A DNA stretch of 64,000 nt from GCA-2711565 sp963664245 (GTDB taxonomy: Bacteria > Bacteroidota > Bacteroidia > Bacteroidales > GCA-2711565): positions 1,488,001-1,552,000 of the forward strand of contig OY760934.1 in NCBI GenBank assembly GCA_963664245.1, given 5' to 3'. Position 1 is the first letter of the stretch. Each line of letters opens with the position of its first letter. The translations under genes and the position numbers were made by a program. The notes beneath the pieces are model-generated. The model was not told the DNA's origin. It saw nothing but the letters and a program-made list of their open reading frames with translations, and made no database searches. Below are positions 8,936 to 17,482 of this stretch, piece by piece.

Positions 8936-9490
8936 TTATTCAGGCAAACTCATAAGAACGGCAAGTACTAAAGGATACATGTGTTTTAGCTTATCCTTAA
9001 GCGTACGCATGGCTTTTGTTTTATGTGAACGCACGGTATTTATGGAAAGATTAAGATGATCTGCAATTTCCTGGTTTTTCATTCCATCCAGTTTCAATAA
9101 AAGAATTTCTTTTTGCCGTAAAGGAAGTTCGTCAATGGCCCGAAATAAAATACGGTACGACTCCTCTTTAATCATGTAATTATAAAAAGGTTCTTCTTTT
9201 TCACTTCTAAGGTTCAACCAGTTTTCGTATTTCTTATTTACCTGCTGCCTTCTGATAATATTCAGAGCCTTATTTTTTACAGACTGGTATAAATATGCTT
9301 TTAGTAAGTTTTTATTCGCAAATTTTATATTTCGTTCGCAAATTTCAACAAAAACATCCTGAACAATATCTTCGGCCTTTTCATCCATGGAATAGTTTCT
9401 TGCAAACAAGCACAAGCTGCTATAATACATATCAAATATGTCTTTAACATCCTGTTTGGATTTTCCAATATTTACAAAATATTTTCCCAT
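8936..9490 (-). CDS. ECF RNA polymerase sigma factor, FecI-like (system 1)
   Basis: 184 residues. Region 2 is recognisable at FARNYSMDEKAEDIVQDVFV and LKAYLYQSVKNKALNIIR; region 4 at LPLRQKEILLLKLDGMKNQEIADHLNLSINTVRSHKTKAMRTLK, with the helix-turn-helix near the C-terminus. The length and architecture fit the Bacteroidota FecI-like ECF group. It is probably released by the FecR encoded directly downstream when the SusC of this operon binds ligand. It is the first gene of system 1. No convincing promoter was found upstream; two TTATTTTG sequences lie within 60 bases but miss the TAnnTTTG consensus by one base. Confidence 0.92.
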   Translation of the reverse strand: MGKYFVNIGKSKQDVKDIFDMYYSSLCLFARNYSMDEKAEDIVQDVFVEICERNIKFANKNLLKAYLYQSVKNKALNIIRRQQVNKKYENWLNLRSEKEEPFYNYMIKEESYRILFRAIDELPLRQKEILLLKLDGMKNQEIADHLNLSINTVRSHKTKAMRTLKDKLKHMYPLVLAVLMSLPE

Positions 9491-9688
9491 TCAGTTCGTG
9501 CAAAAAAATTCAAAATAAGGGAATTTTTAGCAATTTATCAAAATAAGCCTTTTAAATTCGAATAAAAAGCCTACTCAAAATTAGCCGAAAACATATATTA
9601 AATGAACGTCAAGCCTGGCTTTTAAAATAACGAAGATGTCAAAAAAATATCTTTTAATAATGGTTTTGGGGGTGAATTCAAAAACAAA

Positions 9689-9711
9689 AAACCGCTCAAA
9701 ATGAACGGTTT
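9689..9711 (-). terminator. Intrinsic terminator at the end of the system 2 operon
   Basis: Within the 304-base gap 9491-9794, AAACCG (9689-9694) pairs with CGGTTT (9706-9711). On the minus strand the stem is followed by TTTTGTTTTTG, so it terminates transcription coming from the TldE-like gene (stop at 9795). The rest of the gap holds only the upstream region of the system 1 sigma gene, and I see no other feature in it. Confidence 0.6.
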
Positions 9712-9794
9712 ATTAGCATAAAATTTTGAATAAGTATTTCAAAATTGCATTTGATAAGTCCTTAAAAAACTACAAGCATGTTTTTCAACAGACA

Positions 9795-11507
9795 TTATTC
9801 ATTTCTCAACAAAGGATTTACCAAAGGAAAAGGTTTTTCCTTTTTAGGTGTTTGTGGTTCATATATCTCAATATCCTCAAGCAATATGGCTGACGGGAAA
9901 ATCATGGAAACAGGGACCTTCGAATTATATAAATAATTAACGACTTCCTCATTGTTTGAAACCCCCAGCACCCTTCTTAGTTTAGAGAGCTTAATTTCAT
10001 CAATACCGGCAGAACGCATCATTTTTTCTTCGCCGGTTTTAACATCAACCTTATAAAGAGATATTGAAGCTCCCCCCATTTTTCGGATGATATAGGCATA
10101 GTCCAGCCCCTCCCTAATGGCCGATTCCAATAGGTTTTTTTTCAATTCGGGTTCTGTAACTCCCCCATTAAAAATAATATGTACTGAACCCGGAGCAATA
10201 TAAGTAGCGAGCCTACTAACATCAGCTCCAAACCTATTACTACCTGTTGATTCTTTAGCTCCTAAGGTGGGGATCCTACTACTCAAGAAACCTTTTAAAA
10301 TGCCATTGTCTACCAATGTTAATTCTTCTTTTGGGACAAGCCCGTCGGCATCTACTTCATAAAATCCAAAAAGTTTTTTCCCTTTATATTCTTTTAACGA
10401 AGTATAATTTTTGACAGAAAATCTTGAATCAATGATTCTTTTTCCTATCCGCGAATTCAGGCTAGTTTCCCTACCGCTTTTTTGCTGAATCATTTTTGAA
10501 ATTGCTTCTATCAGATTTCCCGCTCCAATATCTTCGGGTTTACGATAAGTAATTAACCCTTTTGTCGTTACAAAATTTTCTGAAAAGATATGAAATGCGG
10601 CCTGCTTTTCGAACAACACCGGGCCATAATAATATTCATTTACTGGTTCTGCATCTTTCAATCGTATAAGCTTTTCGGCAAATTCGTTAATCCTTTTCTC
10701 TAGTTTTTCTATTGAAGGCATATCATTTTCGTTTTGTGCCTGTACCGAATAAGAATCTGAGAATACGGTTCCATCTTCTGCCCTTACAGATGCTTTTGCA
10801 ACAAGTGAAATAATATTTACCGGTTGTTTAAGTGTTGTGCCTTCGGTGGTTTTATAATAAATTTCGAGATACATTACAGAAAGCTCAACATCCGTATCAT
10901 AAAGATTTTTATATTTTTTAAAGATGGCCGATAGCCCGCGTATATTCTTTTCCCATAAATTTTTGTCAGGCAAAGGCATTTGCGGGGTATTATTAATCTT
11001 GGTTATTGTTTCTATTTTAAGCAAATCCTCAAGGTTCATTTCTTCCTCCGTAAGGTTCTGTTGCTTTAAAAGGGCTGTTTTTGCAGAATAATCCTGGCAG
11101 GCTTGTTTGTATGCCTGGTCTGTAGTAAGCCAAAAGTCACGCTTTAGTTGACCGTAATTGTTTTCAATGGTTGATTTTCCTCCGGGATAACGAGGGCCAT
11201 CATATTTAAATTCATTGTTACACTTATAGTCTCCAACCAACAAGCGTACCGCATGATTTCTAATCAATGGATATTCGACAGAAGTAATAATTGAGCCTAA
11301 GCTCCCTTTAATTTTCAGGTATTGACAATCGCTTAACATATAGCCTATAAAAAAAGGTTCGGGTGCATCCGGCAGGCTGAGATCTTTGTAGTTTCGGTTC
11401 ATCTCGTCCTGCATAGCTTTAAAAATAATTTCGTCTTTTTTGTGATCCTGAGTGAAGCAATGAGTCCAGACAAGAAAAAATATAATTGATAAAAAATAGC
11501 GTTTCAT
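9795..11507 (-). CDS. Exported TldE/PmbA-like protein, catalytically silent partner of TldD (system 2)
   Basis: 570 residues. A signal peptide (about 1-19, ending TQD) is followed by a TldD/PmbA-type fold: the middle reads GPVLFEKQAAFHIFSENFV where TldD has its HExxxH helix, and the C-terminal half has DADGLVPKEELTLVDNGILKGFL and GGVTEPELKKNLLESAIREGLDYAYIIRKMGG. No HExxxH is present, as in E. coli TldE (PmbA), which pairs with TldD in a heterodimeric peptidase. The gene lies 123 bases downstream of the TldD-like gene (11631) and is the last of the system 2 operon. E. coli TldD/TldE are cytoplasmic and mature microcin B17; a signal peptide on both partners implies that this pair works in the cell envelope. 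Confidence 0.8.
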   Translation of the reverse strand: MKRYFLSIIFFLVWTHCFTQDHKKDEIIFKAMQDEMNRNYKDLSLPDAPEPFFIGYMLSDCQYLKIKGSLGSIITSVEYPLIRNHAVRLLVGDYKCNNEFKYDGPRYPGGKSTIENNYGQLKRDFWLTTDQAYKQACQDYSAKTALLKQQNLTEEEMNLEDLLKIETITKINNTPQMPLPDKNLWEKNIRGLSAIFKKYKNLYDTDVELSVMYLEIYYKTTEGTTLKQPVNIISLVAKASVRAEDGTVFSDSYSVQAQNENDMPSIEKLEKRINEFAEKLIRLKDAEPVNEYYYGPVLFEKQAAFHIFSENFVTTKGLITYRKPEDIGAGNLIEAISKMIQQKSGRETSLNSRIGKRIIDSRFSVKNYTSLKEYKGKKLFGFYEVDADGLVPKEELTLVDNGILKGFLSSRIPTLGAKESTGSNRFGADVSRLATYIAPGSVHIIFNGGVTEPELKKNLLESAIREGLDYAYIIRKMGGASISLYKVDVKTGEEKMMRSAGIDEIKLSKLRRVLGVSNNEEVVNYLYNSKVPVSMIFPSAILLEDIEIYEPQTPKKEKPFPLVNPLLRNE

Positions 11508-11535
11508 TTGTTTATAATTTTATTAAATAGGTCAA

Positions 11536-11596
11536 ATGGAATATCCATATAATCATTCCACTGTTTGTATTAAAATTATTATGATGGATATTTCAT
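11536..11596 (-). repeat. Structured intergenic repeat, copy 1 (between tldD-like and tldE-like genes)
   Basis: A stem of 13 positions is formed by 11536-11548 (ATGGAATATCCAT) and 11584-11596 (ATGGATATTTCAT), with one G-T pair and a 35-base loop. About 80 bases around it (11518-11596) are clearly similar to 35947-36025, between susC and susD of system 3. The central A11543-T11589 pair is G35972-C36018 in the other copy, a compensatory change. The function is unknown; an mRNA element or small mobile repeat would fit. Confidence 0.6.
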
Positions 11597-11630
11597 CATT
11601 TCTTTAATTAAAAATTCATTAAAAAATATT

Positions 11631-13316
11631 TTATGGTCTTTCCAAAATCGGGGGTAATTCCTGAGATTTGGCTTTACGTTGCATTTCAACTTTATTTACA
11701 AGGATGACCGGAGAAATTGCTGTGACAGGAACTCCTCCCGATTCGGCACCGCAGGTTCCGGTAAATATTTCCGATTCTCCTCCTGATTGAATAATATTTG
11801 AAAACATTGAAAGCGGAGTCCCTATTAAGTCAACGCCTCTTACCAGTTCATCGGGCCTTCCATCAACATAAATTTTATAAACTTCCAATGGCGTTACATT
11901 AAAAGCATTGGGACTTTTCCTGCCCGTTTGTGTAAATCCCCCGGTAACTTTTTTAAACAAATAGGCATATTCTTTATCTTGTTTTTTTGCTTCTGCTATT
12001 AATCCCTTACGAAGTTCTTTATTTGTTTTTGGATCCTTAACTTCAACAATCAAGTTTGATTGGCGTGAAACCGGATCATATCCAAGATCAGCCCTACCAT
12101 GGCCATTTGACTCCGGAAAGCCTTCAATTGCAACACGTGTCATCAGAAAATTTCTTAATACGCCATCTTTCACAACAACAACTTTTTCCCCTTTAACACC
12201 CTGTTCGTCATATTTATAATAACCATTTAATGCTTTTTTATTATACTTGGAAAGAGTTGGGTCATCATAAACCGACATGTCTTCAGGCAATACCAGCTCG
12301 CCTACCATTTTTTTGAACGTTTGTCCATCAGATTCACTTTTCATTCGTTGGCCTTCAATGCGGTGCCCAAAAATTTCATGGAAAAAAACAGCACTTGCAG
12401 ATCCTGATAACAAGGCTGGCCCCGTATAAGGCTGAACAATGGGCGCTTTTCTTAAATTTTCAAGCCTGTCAATCATTTTATTTACATCTCTTATAATTTC
12501 TTCATCGCCGGGCAAATCTGCCGGGGTAAAGGCAAAATAAGAAAGAATAAGAGGAAGCTCCATGCCGTCGTCGGCTTTAGTAACCCCTCTGATCTGGATA
12601 ATTGCATAAGTGAGGTTTTCTGCAATTTCGGTTCCCTCTGTTGATAAAAAATATTTCCTGACTATTTTGAAACTTACAATAGCGTCTCCCGAAATAATAT
12701 GGGGACTTTTTAAAAAAACGGATGAATACCTTTTTGTTTTGTCTTCCCACGTTTTCTTGTCCCATCTGGTTTGTGCCTTACTAAGTGGTGGTTCATAAAA
12801 TTGTATGGGAATAACCGGCGTAAAATCGGGTGATTTATCTTCCCGTTCAACTTTTACGTTTTTCTTTGCTTTAGATTTTTCAAGGGTCTCACAAGCATAT
12901 TTATAACGTTTGCACACTTCACCCCAAATGATTTGTTTTATGGATTCTTCATTATTATCGTAATCAATTGGCAGGTAAACAAGTTTGACTCCTGTTAATC
13001 TGCTTACACTTGCTCCCTGGCTGGATTCTTTAAAATTATCAAACGTTGAATCTCCTATCCGGATTTGTGGAAGAAAAACCTTGGAATGATGACTTTCACT
13101 ATTGGACAAAGCACCAAATGAAGCCTTCACTATGTTTGTTGTTTGATCAACAATCCTATAGTTGATATAATAAGGAGGAAATTCTTCTTTTTTTAGTTCA
13201 TCCATTTGCTCCTTAAGTTCGCCTCTCAGAATACCCATTAGCTTCTCTTGTGCCAAAATTTCAACGGAAAGTAAAACTGAGAGAATGACTAATATTATAA
13301 ACCTTCTCTTTTTCAT
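11631..13316 (-). CDS. Exported TldD-like zinc metallopeptidase (system 2)
   Basis: 561 residues. A signal peptide (about 1-23, ending LAQ) is followed by a TldD-type fold. The HExxxH motif is HEIFGH at 313-318, preceded by GPALLSGSASAVFF, and the expected third zinc-ligand region TGTCGAESG has Cys at about 522, as in E. coli TldD. Downstream segments VVVVKDGVLRNFLMTRVAIEG and ALNGYYKYDEQGVKGEK also fit the family. TldD/TldE heterodimers cut unfolded or modified peptides fed into their internal chamber. With the partner encoded next (9795) and upstream TlpA, thioredoxins and SusCD, the pair probably degrades or matures imported peptides in the periplasm (inference). Confidence 0.88.
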   Translation of the reverse strand: MKKRRFIILVILSVLLSVEILAQEKLMGILRGELKEQMDELKKEEFPPYYINYRIVDQTTNIVKASFGALSNSESHHSKVFLPQIRIGDSTFDNFKESSQGASVSRLTGVKLVYLPIDYDNNEESIKQIIWGEVCKRYKYACETLEKSKAKKNVKVEREDKSPDFTPVIPIQFYEPPLSKAQTRWDKKTWEDKTKRYSSVFLKSPHIISGDAIVSFKIVRKYFLSTEGTEIAENLTYAIIQIRGVTKADDGMELPLILSYFAFTPADLPGDEEIIRDVNKMIDRLENLRKAPIVQPYTGPALLSGSASAVFFHEIFGHRIEGQRMKSESDGQTFKKMVGELVLPEDMSVYDDPTLSKYNKKALNGYYKYDEQGVKGEKVVVVKDGVLRNFLMTRVAIEGFPESNGHGRADLGYDPVSRQSNLIVEVKDPKTNKELRKGLIAEAKKQDKEYAYLFKKVTGGFTQTGRKSPNAFNVTPLEVYKIYVDGRPDELVRGVDLIGTPLSMFSNIIQSGGESEIFTGTCGAESGGVPVTAISPVILVNKVEMQRKAKSQELPPILERP

Positions 13317-13362
13317 TATCTTTATTTAAGTTAAATTTTTTGAATAGTATTTTTTTTATTGT

Positions 13363-14472
13363 CTATTGGCAGAGTTCTTTCACTTTTGCACGGAGTTCTT
13401 CACCACGAAGATTTTTGGCAACAATTTTACCCTCTCTGTCAATTAAAATCGTGCAAGGTACCGCCGATACAAAATATAATTTTGCCGCAGCATTATTCCA
13501 TCCCTGCAGATCAGAAACATGACTCGGCCAGATAAGGCCGTCTTCTGAAATTGCTTTTAACCATGCTTCTTTTGTTTTGTCGAGCGAAACACTAAGGACT
13601 TCGAAACCTTTAGAATGATAATCCTTATAAATTTCCACAACATTCGGATTCTCTCTTCGACAGGGACCACACCAGGAAGCCCAAAAATCAATCATTAGTA
13701 TTTTGTCCCTGAATGAAGACACTGAAATCATTTTCCCGCTGGTATCAGGAAGGCTAAAATCAGGGGCTGCAACACCAATACTAAGAGAACTAAGTTTTTG
13801 AATTTGTTCGTTAAATAATTTACCATAAGAAGTTTCCTGAATTTGCACGGGTAATTTTTGATAGAGAGTCATCATGTCTTTTAACGGATAATCTTTCACA
13901 TCTCCTCTGCTAAGAATATAAACCGTAGCCGGATCGCCCGGATACTTACTTACCAAGTCCTCCTTAAAAATTTTCAACTCCTCGGAAGTTTTCTTATATA
14001 ATTCAATCAAAACCTGTTTGGCCGAATCTGATGACAATTTTTCAATTTTATTGCCATAAGCCAATCCCAGCTGAACAAAAACCAAGCTCATATTAAGCGT
14101 ATTATTTCTCTTGTACAGTGAATCCGAAACATTCCCGGGAACCTGTGAATCTGAAAATTTTTCTGTGTTGGCATTTATTTTTGTTACCCCATTCAAAACA
14201 AAAACATCTAAAGTTCCTTTTTTCCCCTTAAGCTTTAAGGTAAGCGGCCCTACTTCAACATTTTTTAGATTAAAAACAAATTTTCCTTTATTAATTGTAG
14301 TTGAATCAATAAGGTCGACTTTTTTAGGATTCTTTACATCTTTTTTCGTCAAGTAAATAACTCCTTCTAAATCGACTTTAGAAAAATCACCTTTAATTTT
14401 CGTTGGGGTTTTCAAGGTATTTATGCATGCCCCAAGCATCATACACCATACAATAATTAATATTTTTTTCAT
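13363..14472 (-). CDS. TlpA-like thiol-disulfide oxidoreductase lipoprotein (WCGPC, system 2)
   Basis: 369 residues. A lipoprotein signal (LGAC, Cys at 16) is followed by a DUF4369-like beta domain (about 25-110), a helical linker, and an AhpC/TSA-type thioredoxin domain (about 232-369) with FWASWCGPCRRENP (W267 to C271). The segment before DREGKIVAKNLRG reads SAVPCTILI, placing an additional cysteine directly after the expected cis-proline, which is unusual. The protein should be a membrane-anchored periplasmic reductase. It lies between the thioredoxin gene at 14556 and tldD-like at 11631, spaced 83 and 46 bases, in what looks like one transcription unit. Confidence 0.88.
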   Translation of the reverse strand: MKKILIIVWCMMLGACINTLKTPTKIKGDFSKVDLEGVIYLTKKDVKNPKKVDLIDSTTINKGKFVFNLKNVEVGPLTLKLKGKKGTLDVFVLNGVTKINANTEKFSDSQVPGNVSDSLYKRNNTLNMSLVFVQLGLAYGNKIEKLSSDSAKQVLIELYKKTSEELKIFKEDLVSKYPGDPATVYILSRGDVKDYPLKDMMTLYQKLPVQIQETSYGKLFNEQIQKLSSLSIGVAAPDFSLPDTSGKMISVSSFRDKILMIDFWASWCGPCRRENPNVVEIYKDYHSKGFEVLSVSLDKTKEAWLKAISEDGLIWPSHVSDLQGWNNAAAKLYFVSAVPCTILIDREGKIVAKNLRGEELRAKVKELCQ

Positions 14473-14555
14473 TTCAATATAGTTTTAAGGTTTAAATAGC
14501 TGTTTTCCAGTTTCTGATTACAATTCTTCATTTAAGAAACTTCGCTGTTTTATAA

Positions 14556-15956
14556 TTACAATGCTTTTATTTTTTCCAATTTTTCCGATGCTTTTTCAAT
14601 ATCTTTTTCGGTAACCATTGTGGCTCCTACGGCCACAACCACTACTTCTTCCAACATTTTAACGGCTTCATCTTTACATCCTAACTTTACCAACATTTCG
14701 GCACATGCAATGGCTACATCAGGGGTTTTGTCCAATTCGTAAGCAAATAATGACCAATCTTTACATACTTTTTTCAGTTCTTCGGTTTTATCAGGTGTAA
14801 TGTTCCAGTAATGTTCTGTTGCATTTGCAATTTGCGCAGCATTATATTTATCGGTTATTGCAGAAAATGCACCTATCATCCCTCCCATTTTTTTTATGGT
14901 TTTTATTTCTGATTCACTTTTACCCGATTTTTTGGCTTTTTCTAATTGTTCTGAAAATGCATCCTGAACCAAAGCATTACTCTTCACCAATTCTTCTCTT
15001 TCCCGGATTAATTTGTAGAAGTATTCGATAGCTGTTTTTTTGAATTTTTGGTCTTTATGTTGTTTTGTATAATAGTTAAGACGAAGTTGCTCAACCGGCA
15101 GATAAATCATTCCACCTCCCAGGGAAGCACTTATAACACTATTGTTTGGAGAAACAGCCGCAAGACGTTCTTTAAGCTCAAGAATTTCTTCAAATTCTTG
15201 TTCCCTGTCCCCGTTTGCGGCTGAAGCCACACATACACTGAGACTCTTTAATGTAGCCTTTCCTATTTTTGAAAATTCTTTTTTGTCTTTGGTTTTTGAA
15301 AGTTCAATGATTCCGTTTACCAAACGATTGTATATCTTAGAGTCAAATTTTGTCATTTTTTCAACCTTATCAGCATTCTCTTCTTTCAATAACTCTTCAT
15401 CACTAATAAGGGAAAAATAGTCAATAAGGACTTGTCCGCAATCTAATCCCATCGAAGATTTTAACCCAAAATAATCATTTAAAAACTTCAGATTACGATT
15501 TCCGGATTCATACTTTTTATTCATTTTTTTTAGTTTACCCCGGTTCGCATATGCAACTAAAGCTTTTTCTCCCTCAGCAATGAGAGCATCAACAGATCTA
15601 CCACCCAGAAACCGATAAACCAATTCCCCTTTATCATTAACAAAAACAAAGGTTGGATAAGCAGAGACTTTGAATTTAGAGGCTATTTTAGGGCCTTCAC
15701 CTTTCTCTGCATCAATTTTATAATTAATAAAATTTTCATTAAAGTATTTTCCCACTGTATCCTGGGTAAATATTTCGGTGGACATGTGTTTACATGGGCC
15801 ACACCATGAAGTGTAAAAGTCAATAAAGACTATTTTTTTTTCTTCCTTAGCCTTTTTAAGCACAGCATCCCATGATGAATGCTCAAATTTGATTCCCTGG
15901 GCATAAGATAGTATTCCTGTAATTATCAATACTAGAGTTATTAATTGTTTTCTCAT
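14556..15956 (-). CDS. Exported thioredoxin-fold protein with long helical C-terminus (WCGPC, system 2)
   Basis: 466 residues, the longest of the six relatives. Signal peptide about 1-19 (SYAQ); thioredoxin domain with WCGPC at 51-55 and cis-proline segment AYPTFVF; then a helical region beginning NKKYESGNRNLKFLNDYF and ending with a TPR-like repeat (WSLFAYELDKTPDVAIACAEML). Unlike the other five it has Phe instead of Cys at the DxYT position before the active site. It should be a periplasmic disulfide reductase or isomerase. It follows the protease candidate at 16003 by 46 bases and precedes the TlpA gene, giving this operon three predicted redox enzymes in addition to its proteases. Confidence 0.85.
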   Translation of the reverse strand: MRKQLITLVLIITGILSYAQGIKFEHSSWDAVLKKAKEEKKIVFIDFYTSWCGPCKHMSTEIFTQDTVGKYFNENFINYKIDAEKGEGPKIASKFKVSAYPTFVFVNDKGELVYRFLGGRSVDALIAEGEKALVAYANRGKLKKMNKKYESGNRNLKFLNDYFGLKSSMGLDCGQVLIDYFSLISDEELLKEENADKVEKMTKFDSKIYNRLVNGIIELSKTKDKKEFSKIGKATLKSLSVCVASAANGDREQEFEEILELKERLAAVSPNNSVISASLGGGMIYLPVEQLRLNYYTKQHKDQKFKKTAIEYFYKLIREREELVKSNALVQDAFSEQLEKAKKSGKSESEIKTIKKMGGMIGAFSAITDKYNAAQIANATEHYWNITPDKTEELKKVCKDWSLFAYELDKTPDVAIACAEMLVKLGCKDEAVKMLEEVVVVAVGATMVTEKDIEKASEKLEKIKAL

Positions 15957-16002
15957 TTTTTTGACTTCTTTGGATTTATAGTTATTTAGATGTTTGACAT
16001 TA

Positions 16003-17478
16003 CTATTGTATGTCTAATATTATTTTGTAAGTACTATTTGGTTTGAAATTAGTATTGTAAACAATGATAAAATCTTCAGCGAGGGCAACATTCCAGTTTT
16101 GCCCGGATTGAAGTTGAGGAGATACAAGCCTTAGCGGGAAGAAATAATTAAACGGAACGCCTCCTGAATGATCATTTTTCGATTTTCCGCTATCTAAACT
16201 TTCAGGATCAAATTTGGCGTTGGTTTCAATCGTAATGATACACTTTTTCCCTTTTATTTTAAAACTTGTTTTATAGCCATTTTCTGCAGGAATTTCCTGA
16301 AGGCGAACATCCCATTTGGGATCTCCATAAAATGTGAACACATCTTTATCGTGAATAAAGCCCAATTCATCATTCGTTGGTGAACGTCCTAACAGTTTTT
16401 TGAAATTATTTTCACAATCTTGCCTTTGGAAAAGACTCCCTTTATTAAATGGATAGTCCATTTCAAGAATTTTAGGATCCCAGTCATTCATTGTGTGCAG
16501 CATATCCTGTTGGTTAAGATATACTGCCTGTGCAAGAGTTAATGAACCCGGATTTGCGTACCAGTATTTAAGTCCGCCCCAACCATTTCGTCCATACCAG
16601 GTTGTTACCACATACCCAACCATAGAAGTTGCGCCTCCTCCTTTCATCCACGCAATTGCCATACTGTTTTTGGTATTATTTACATTTCCGATAAGACAAT
16701 TTCCGGCAGCAAAATAAACCCGTGGTTTTTGAGTTTGAGACAAAAATCTAGGCTTTACCAAATCTGCATACAGCATACCTTCTTTTGCTTTTATACTTCC
16801 CAGAGAAAAAGGCATTTCCAATTCATTTTCAGAAGCATGTGCAGAGGTTATAATAAGATCAGGGTCTATTTCTTCAAATTTATCGGAAAATTTAGTCAGC
16901 AGTTCCCATGGCTCTATTCTATACCGTTTAGGAGAGTCTTTCTCATTTAGCTTTTCTCCCCAAAGTCCTTTACTGCCATCATCTATCCATGCAAATTTAT
17001 CAAACCATTTTCCGCTACTAAGCAAGCCTGTGGTATTTAAAGCGGTTTTAATGATGAAAGGCTGTTCGCTTTTTTCTATCATATTCATAGCATCCCCGGC
17101 AGAATAGCCGGTAATTATGCCCCATAGATAATCTGCGTAGATATCATCATCAATCATACGGCTTAATTTATGTCCATTGATAACGTAATCTCTGTTTAAA
17201 AATTCAGGTTTTTCAACAATGGCAACATATCTTGGTTTTATTTTTTTCAGATCCCGAAGCAATTCTATAGGGCTGTTATCATAGAATATAGTATCGGCTT
17301 TATGCCTTTTTTGAAGAACTTTTACAACACGCATCCAATCTTCACTGGCCTTTATGTGTTTACTTGCAACAACGAGATAAACTTCTTTTTTAGCAGCCTT
17401 AATGTTATGGGGTATAATAACACAGATTAAAAACACTAAACAAAGTATTCTTGTTGATTTTAAAACGTTTTTTTTCAT
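16003..17478 (-). CDS. Candidate exported clan CD (gingipain/caspase-like) cysteine protease (system 2)
   Basis: 491 residues. Signal peptide about 1-29 (ending IKAA). The mature part opens with YLVVASKHIKASEDW and alternates predicted strands and helices. Two hydrophobic strands end in candidate catalytic residues: DLIITSAHAS (His214) and PRVYFAAGNCLIG (Cys261), the order and setting of the His/Cys dyad in clan CD peptidases such as C25 gingipains and caspases, though His is followed by Ala rather than the usual Gly. After this come a glycine-rich segment (KGGGATSMVGYVVTTWYGRNGWGG) and a beta-rich C-terminal domain (about 395-491). Assignment rests on motif pattern only. It lies 4 bases from its upstream neighbour, so the two are probably co-translated. 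Confidence 0.55.
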   Translation of the reverse strand: MKKNVLKSTRILCLVFLICVIIPHNIKAAKKEVYLVVASKHIKASEDWMRVVKVLQKRHKADTIFYDNSPIELLRDLKKIKPRYVAIVEKPEFLNRDYVINGHKLSRMIDDDIYADYLWGIITGYSAGDAMNMIEKSEQPFIIKTALNTTGLLSSGKWFDKFAWIDDGSKGLWGEKLNEKDSPKRYRIEPWELLTKFSDKFEEIDPDLIITSAHASENELEMPFSLGSIKAKEGMLYADLVKPRFLSQTQKPRVYFAAGNCLIGNVNNTKNSMAIAWMKGGGATSMVGYVVTTWYGRNGWGGLKYWYANPGSLTLAQAVYLNQQDMLHTMNDWDPKILEMDYPFNKGSLFQRQDCENNFKKLLGRSPTNDELGFIHDKDVFTFYGDPKWDVRLQEIPAENGYKTSFKIKGKKCIITIETNAKFDPESLDSGKSKNDHSGGVPFNYFFPLRLVSPQLQSGQNWNVALAEDFIIVYNTNFKPNSTYKIILDIQ

Positions 17479-17482
17479 AATT

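Noticed and set aside
7629..9490. Reading the FecR/sigma pairs as iron or haem uptake control
   Set aside because: Each pair is linked to SusC with a SusD partner and not to siderophore or haem receptors or transport genes.
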